This document shows, piece after piece, positions 54,007-56,701 of a DNA stretch of 56,701 bases. The stretch comes from Vicinamibacterales bacterium. GTDB taxonomy: Bacteria > Acidobacteriota > Vicinamibacteria > Vicinamibacterales > UBA8438. The position numbers and the translations under genes are program-made. The first letter of the stretch is position 1. Each line of letters starts with the position of its first letter. Location: positions 1-56,701 of the forward strand of contig JAPYUM010000016.1 of assembly GCA_029940535.1 (NCBI GenBank). Direction: 5' to 3'. Below the pieces are notes generated by a model that saw nothing but the letters and a program-made list of their open reading frames with translations, ran no database searches and had not been told where the DNA came from.

Positions 54007-55458
54007 GCCTTCGACGGCTATCTTGATGCGGTCGCCGGGACGGGGCTGCTCGTTCACGGGCACGCCGTTCATGATGGCCAGCGTGTTTGGCGGGATGATG
54101 CTTTCGCTGGCATTCTGCGCGATCGACTGCCATGTCTCACCGTCACGCACGGTATAGAAGCGAAGCCGATTGGGCCGAATGTCTTCTGCTTCGGCCGGGC
54201 TCAGGGAACGAAAGCTCCTGATCGAGGTGTTGAATTCAGATTCCACCTGGTCGTAGGACTCGGCCCCGGTCAACCCACCGACGACGTAGATCGTCCCGTC
54301 GTAGTCGATGTACGCCACTCGCGCTCGCGGCTCCCCCGCATCTGTCTGCGCTCCGGTGAACGTACCGACGAACGCATCCAGGTCACCGATGCGCGTGTTG
54401 CCGCCAGAATCGAGACGATACCCGCCCTCCCGCATCGTGTCGTCGGCGAGTCGCTCCAGATCGGTGGTTGTCGGGTCGGTCACCAGTTGAAGCAGCATGT
54501 AGACCTCTTCACCGGGCTGCTGGACGACCACCTGCGTCGGCGTGTTGACAACCTCCCAGCCCTCCGGGAACTGCAGAGCGAAACGCAGCACCGGATGGAG
54601 GAAGTCTCGGCCCCGCACGATGCCCTGGTCGGGGTTGTCCCCAAACATCAGTCCGTCGATCCGGTCGAAATACCCCGCGCGGTTGACCCGAAGTTCATCA
54701 AAATCCAACCGGGTACCAAGTTCCTCGATGACCGGCCCCACGCGTGCTACTCGATCCGATGCCGCCGGGTGGGTCGAAAGCCACCCGGGAACGCCACGGC
54801 TGTCCCCGCCTTCGCTGAGCCGAGACAGGGTCGAGAGCATGTCGCGTACCCCGTTGGGATCCCATCCGGTCTCGCCGGCGTACTGGGCACCGAGACGATC
54901 GGCCTGCAATTCCGCGTCGCGACCATATCGGAGCAACAACACGCCCAGTCCGGACTGTGCCGCCCCTCCGACGGCTCGTGCTGCCGGCGAAAAGATACTG
55001 CCGACGGCGAGGCCGAGTTGGGCGCCGCTGGCGCGGGTGTACGCCTGCACACTGTGGCGGGCCGTGACGTGCCCGATCTCATGGCCGAGCACCCCGGCCA
55101 GATCGGCCTCATCACCGAGAAACGCCATGATGCCACGCGTCAGATAGATATAGCCGCCTGGAATAGCGAACGCATTGACCGCGGGCGAGTCGACCACAGC
55201 GAAGCTCCACGGCAGGTCTGGGCGGTGCGAGCGCGCGGCCATCTGGAGCCCGATCTCGCTGACGTACTGCTGCAGCTCCTCGTCGTCGTACAGCCCCAGC
55301 TGGTTGCGTACCTGCTCGTCGGACTCACGCCCCAGCGCGATCTCCTGGGCCTCCGTCATCATGACGAACTCGCGCGCCCCGGTGACCGGATTCCGGGCGC
55401 AGCCAGCCAGCCCCAACACGGCGAGCGGCAGAACGAAGCACCGATAGGTCATGCGCAT
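54004..55458 (-). CDS. M48-family metalloprotease lipoprotein with C-terminal LysM-like domain
   Basis: A 484-residue envelope protease, BepA/LoiP-like. Signal peptide and lipobox VLGLAGC are followed by NPVTGAREFVMMTEAQEIAL, the zinc motif HEIGHVTARH and the third ligand in AELQADRLGAQYAGE. The family clears stalled outer-membrane proteins. The C-terminal 60 residues (RFYTVRDGETWQSIAQNASE, LAIMNGVPVNEQPRPGDRIK) look like a LysM-type module that could tether it to peptidoglycan. Start MRMTYRCFVLPLAVLGLAGC at 55458. It lies 18 bp after the aldolase gene stop on the same strand. Confidence 0.92.
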   Translation of the reverse strand: MRMTYRCFVLPLAVLGLAGCARNPVTGAREFVMMTEAQEIALGRESDEQVRNQLGLYDDEELQQYVSEIGLQMAARSHRPDLPWSFAVVDSPAVNAFAIPGGYIYLTRGIMAFLGDEADLAGVLGHEIGHVTARHSVQAYTRASGAQLGLAVGSIFSPAARAVGGAAQSGLGVLLLRYGRDAELQADRLGAQYAGETGWDPNGVRDMLSTLSRLSEGGDSRGVPGWLSTHPAASDRVARVGPVIEELGTRLDFDELRVNRAGYFDRIDGLMFGDNPDQGIVRGRDFLHPVLRFALQFPEGWEVVNTPTQVVVQQPGEEVYMLLQLVTDPTTTDLERLADDTMREGGYRLDSGGNTRIGDLDAFVGTFTGAQTDAGEPRARVAYIDYDGTIYVVGGLTGAESYDQVESEFNTSIRSFRSLSPAEAEDIRPNRLRFYTVRDGETWQSIAQNASESIIPPNTLAIMNGVPVNEQPRPGDRIKIAVEG

Positions 55459-55476
55459 GATGAACGCCTGTCAGGC

Positions 55477-56379
55477 TCAGCCAGGTACGCCGCACGTGAT
55501 CTCCGCCAGCCGATCTACCTCATGAGCGATCTGTGCGACCGCATCGTCAGCGATCGGTTGGAGCGGGGGCCGGGCCGGGCCGCCGATATAGCCGAGGTAG
55601 GTCAGGGCCGCTTTCAACCCGGGAATTCCGTGCACCGACGTGATGAGCTTGGCCAGCGGCGACACTTGCCGCTGCAATGCTCTGGCCTCGTCGAGCCGGC
55701 CGGCCCGCACCAGTTCGTAGATCCGCAGACACGCGTCGGGCGCAATGCAGGCCAACGCCATGATCCCGCCGTCCGCCCCCAGCAGGAGGCTGCTGAAGAA
55801 CGTCGGGGCGGACCCGACCAGCACGCCGAACCCGTCGCCCGCCGCCCCGATCAGCTCGCCGACATAGCTCATGTCGGGACCCGACTCCTTGATGCCAGCG
55901 ATGTTCTCGTGACTCGACAACGCGGCCACTGCCGCGACCGGCAGCGTCACGCCGGTCAAACCCGAGAAGTTGTACAGCAACACCGGCACGGGGCAGGCAT
56001 CGGCCACGGCCGAGTAGTGTCGGATGAACGACGACGTCGTCAACTGCCCTTTGAAATAGGACGGCGTCCGGACGAGGACGGCGTCAGCGCCCGCATCCGC
56101 CGCCCGCCGGGACGCATCGATGGCGCACTTGGTTGACTGGCGTCCGGTACCGGCAATCAACAGACGACCCTCGGGAATCCGCGGCCGTGCCATGGCAATG
56201 AGCTGCTCAGACTCGTCGTCGTCGAGCAGCGGCGCTTCGCCATTCGACCCGAGGACCACGAGTCCATGAAGCCCGGTCCCCACCCACCGATCGAGGTTGC
56301 TGCGCCAGGCGCCCAGGTTGAGCGCGCCATTGTCGGCGAACGGCGTGGGAATCGGCGCGAAGACTCCGGTAAATTTCAT
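55477..56379 (-). CDS. DapA-superfamily aldolase, 4-hydroxy-2-oxoglutarate aldolase-like
   Basis: A 300-residue Schiff-base aldolase of the DHDPS/NAL superfamily. GSNGEAPLL replaces the GTTGE of true dihydrodipicolinate synthases and matches the hydroxyoxoglutarate aldolase (HOGA1) branch. Catalytic tyrosine in VLLYNFSGLTGVTLP, Schiff-base lysine in NIAGIKESGPDMSYVGEL, and the branch-typical HGIPGLKAALTYLGYIGGPA and RPPLQPI. It likely cleaves 4-hydroxy-2-oxoglutarate (to pyruvate and glyoxylate) or a related 2-keto acid. Start chosen at MKFTG (56379); the frame is open to 56421. Upstream promoter at 56482-56511. Confidence 0.85.
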   Translation of the reverse strand: MKFTGVFAPIPTPFADNGALNLGAWRSNLDRWVGTGLHGLVVLGSNGEAPLLDDDESEQLIAMARPRIPEGRLLIAGTGRQSTKCAIDASRRAADAGADAVLVRTPSYFKGQLTTSSFIRHYSAVADACPVPVLLYNFSGLTGVTLPVAAVAALSSHENIAGIKESGPDMSYVGELIGAAGDGFGVLVGSAPTFFSSLLLGADGGIMALACIAPDACLRIYELVRAGRLDEARALQRQVSPLAKLITSVHGIPGLKAALTYLGYIGGPARPPLQPIADDAVAQIAHEVDRLAEITCGVPG

Positions 56380-56481
56380 ATGCTCGCTCGGTATGGAGTG
56401 GGACGTTGCTGGCTCCATCACACCGACACGGTTGGGTGACGGTTCACCGACGGCTCACGGTGCCCCACGGCAGTCAGCGTC

Positions 56482-56511
56482 ACAGTAGCGAGCACGGCCG
56501 ATTCTTGTCAA
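56482..56511 (-). promoter_or_regulatory. Candidate promoter for the HOGA-like aldolase gene
   Basis: On the minus strand TTGACA (56511-56506), an 18-base spacer and TACTGT (56487-56482). Predicted leader of about 95 bases before the ATG at 56379; the region 56400-56470 contains short GGTGA-type palindromes. Repeat R copy 6 starts 9 bp upstream. Confidence 0.45.
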
Positions 56512-56519
56512 TGACCGTC

Positions 56520-56624
56520 GGTTTCCTGGCAAGCCGTTCGTGTGGCAAAGCGCAAGGAGGGAGCAGCCAGGTGGCTGTGACCGACGACGCAACGCCGTCC
56601 ACGCGGACGGATCGCCAGGAAACC
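56520..56624 (-). repeat. Intergenic repeat R, copy 6 (complete, with both arms)
   Basis: Arms GGTTTCCTGGC (56520-56530) and GCCAGGAAACC (56614-56624) pair over 11 bp, and the pairing continues imperfectly for ten more. On the minus strand the core reads GTGGACGGCGTTGCGTCGTC, GGTCACAGCC, CTGGCTGCTCCCTCC. No gene end touches it inside the window. It is the shortest complete copy, about 105 bp. The remaining 56625-56701 shows nothing I can name. Confidence 0.8.
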
Positions 56625-56701
56625 GTCCGTACAAGGAAGGGCCCGGCGTCGCCGACAATGTCGGCCACAGCCGGGCTGTGGTGGGTCGTAAGCGGGATAT
56701 A

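Noticed and set aside
53899-56136. 745-codon plus-strand frame over the M48 protease and the aldolase
   Set aside because: Both genes on the other strand have clear catalytic motifs; the long frame reflects high third-position GC. Its start lies in repeat M.

Overview
The window is GC-rich, almost fully coding DNA from a Gram-negative (diderm) bacterium. It carries lpxC, an Omp85/TamB pair, many lipoproteins with lipoboxes, and lysA of the meso-diaminopimelate pathway. A large B12-dependent ribonucleotide reductase, a broken HTH-plus-receiver regulator of a kind I associate with Acidobacteriota, and the order dprA-topA-trmFO-xerC make an acidobacterial origin (class Vicinamibacteria is my best guess) plausible. 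No rRNA or tRNA gene is present to test this, and no mobile-element protein, CRISPR array or prophage gene was seen.

Layout. 0-5 kb: nrdJ on the minus strand with a candidate NrdR-controlled promoter, and a CPBP membrane protease. 4.4-14.3 kb: a minus-strand operon with overlapping genes running biotin carboxylase, biotin carrier, TamB, Omp85, SurA-like chaperone. 14.5-15.2 kb: two small membrane proteins on the plus strand. 15.2-23.3 kb: minus-strand carboxyltransferase, transaldolase-family aldolase, FAA hydrolase, FN3 lipoprotein, hslU, hslV and an APC permease. 23.3-25.3 kb: lipoprotein, zinc anti-sigma factor and ECF sigma factor. 25.6-31.0 kb, plus strand: a broken regulator, an ABC-F ATPase and an NtrB/NtrC-like two-component pair. 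31.0-37.2 kb, minus strand: xerC, trmFO, topA, dprA. 37.6-42.8 kb, plus strand: TPR protein, lipoprotein, rplU, rpmA, obgE, nadD, rsfS, comF. 42.7-44.6 kb, minus strand: tmk and lysA. 44.7-47.3 kb, plus strand: ECF sigma factor, STAS protein, a small unknown protein and a radical-SAM protein with unusual cysteine spacing. 47.4-53.1 kb, minus strand: lpxC, uvrA, a beta-propeller protein and an HNH nuclease. 53.3-56.4 kb: NlpC/P60 lipoprotein, M48 protease lipoprotein and a hydroxyoxoglutarate-aldolase-like enzyme.

The most unusual signal is a family of short, structured intergenic repeats. One module (R) has a conserved core of about 65 bp between two inverted arms; the arms differ from copy to copy but stay complementary within a copy. 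A second module (M) is about 95 bp, GC-rich, and opens with a hairpin. Copies often begin exactly at TAG stop codons, in two cases at both stops of a convergent gene pair, and one copy supplies both the rsfS stop codon and the apparent comF start codon. Other points of interest are tandem NrdR-like boxes 32 bp apart, a set of mutually exclusive hairpins after uvrA, and the split of a normally contiguous dprA-topA-trmFO-xerC-hslV-hslU block by about 9 kb of regulatory genes.

All functional calls come from reading the translated sequence and recalling family motifs; no database search was run.
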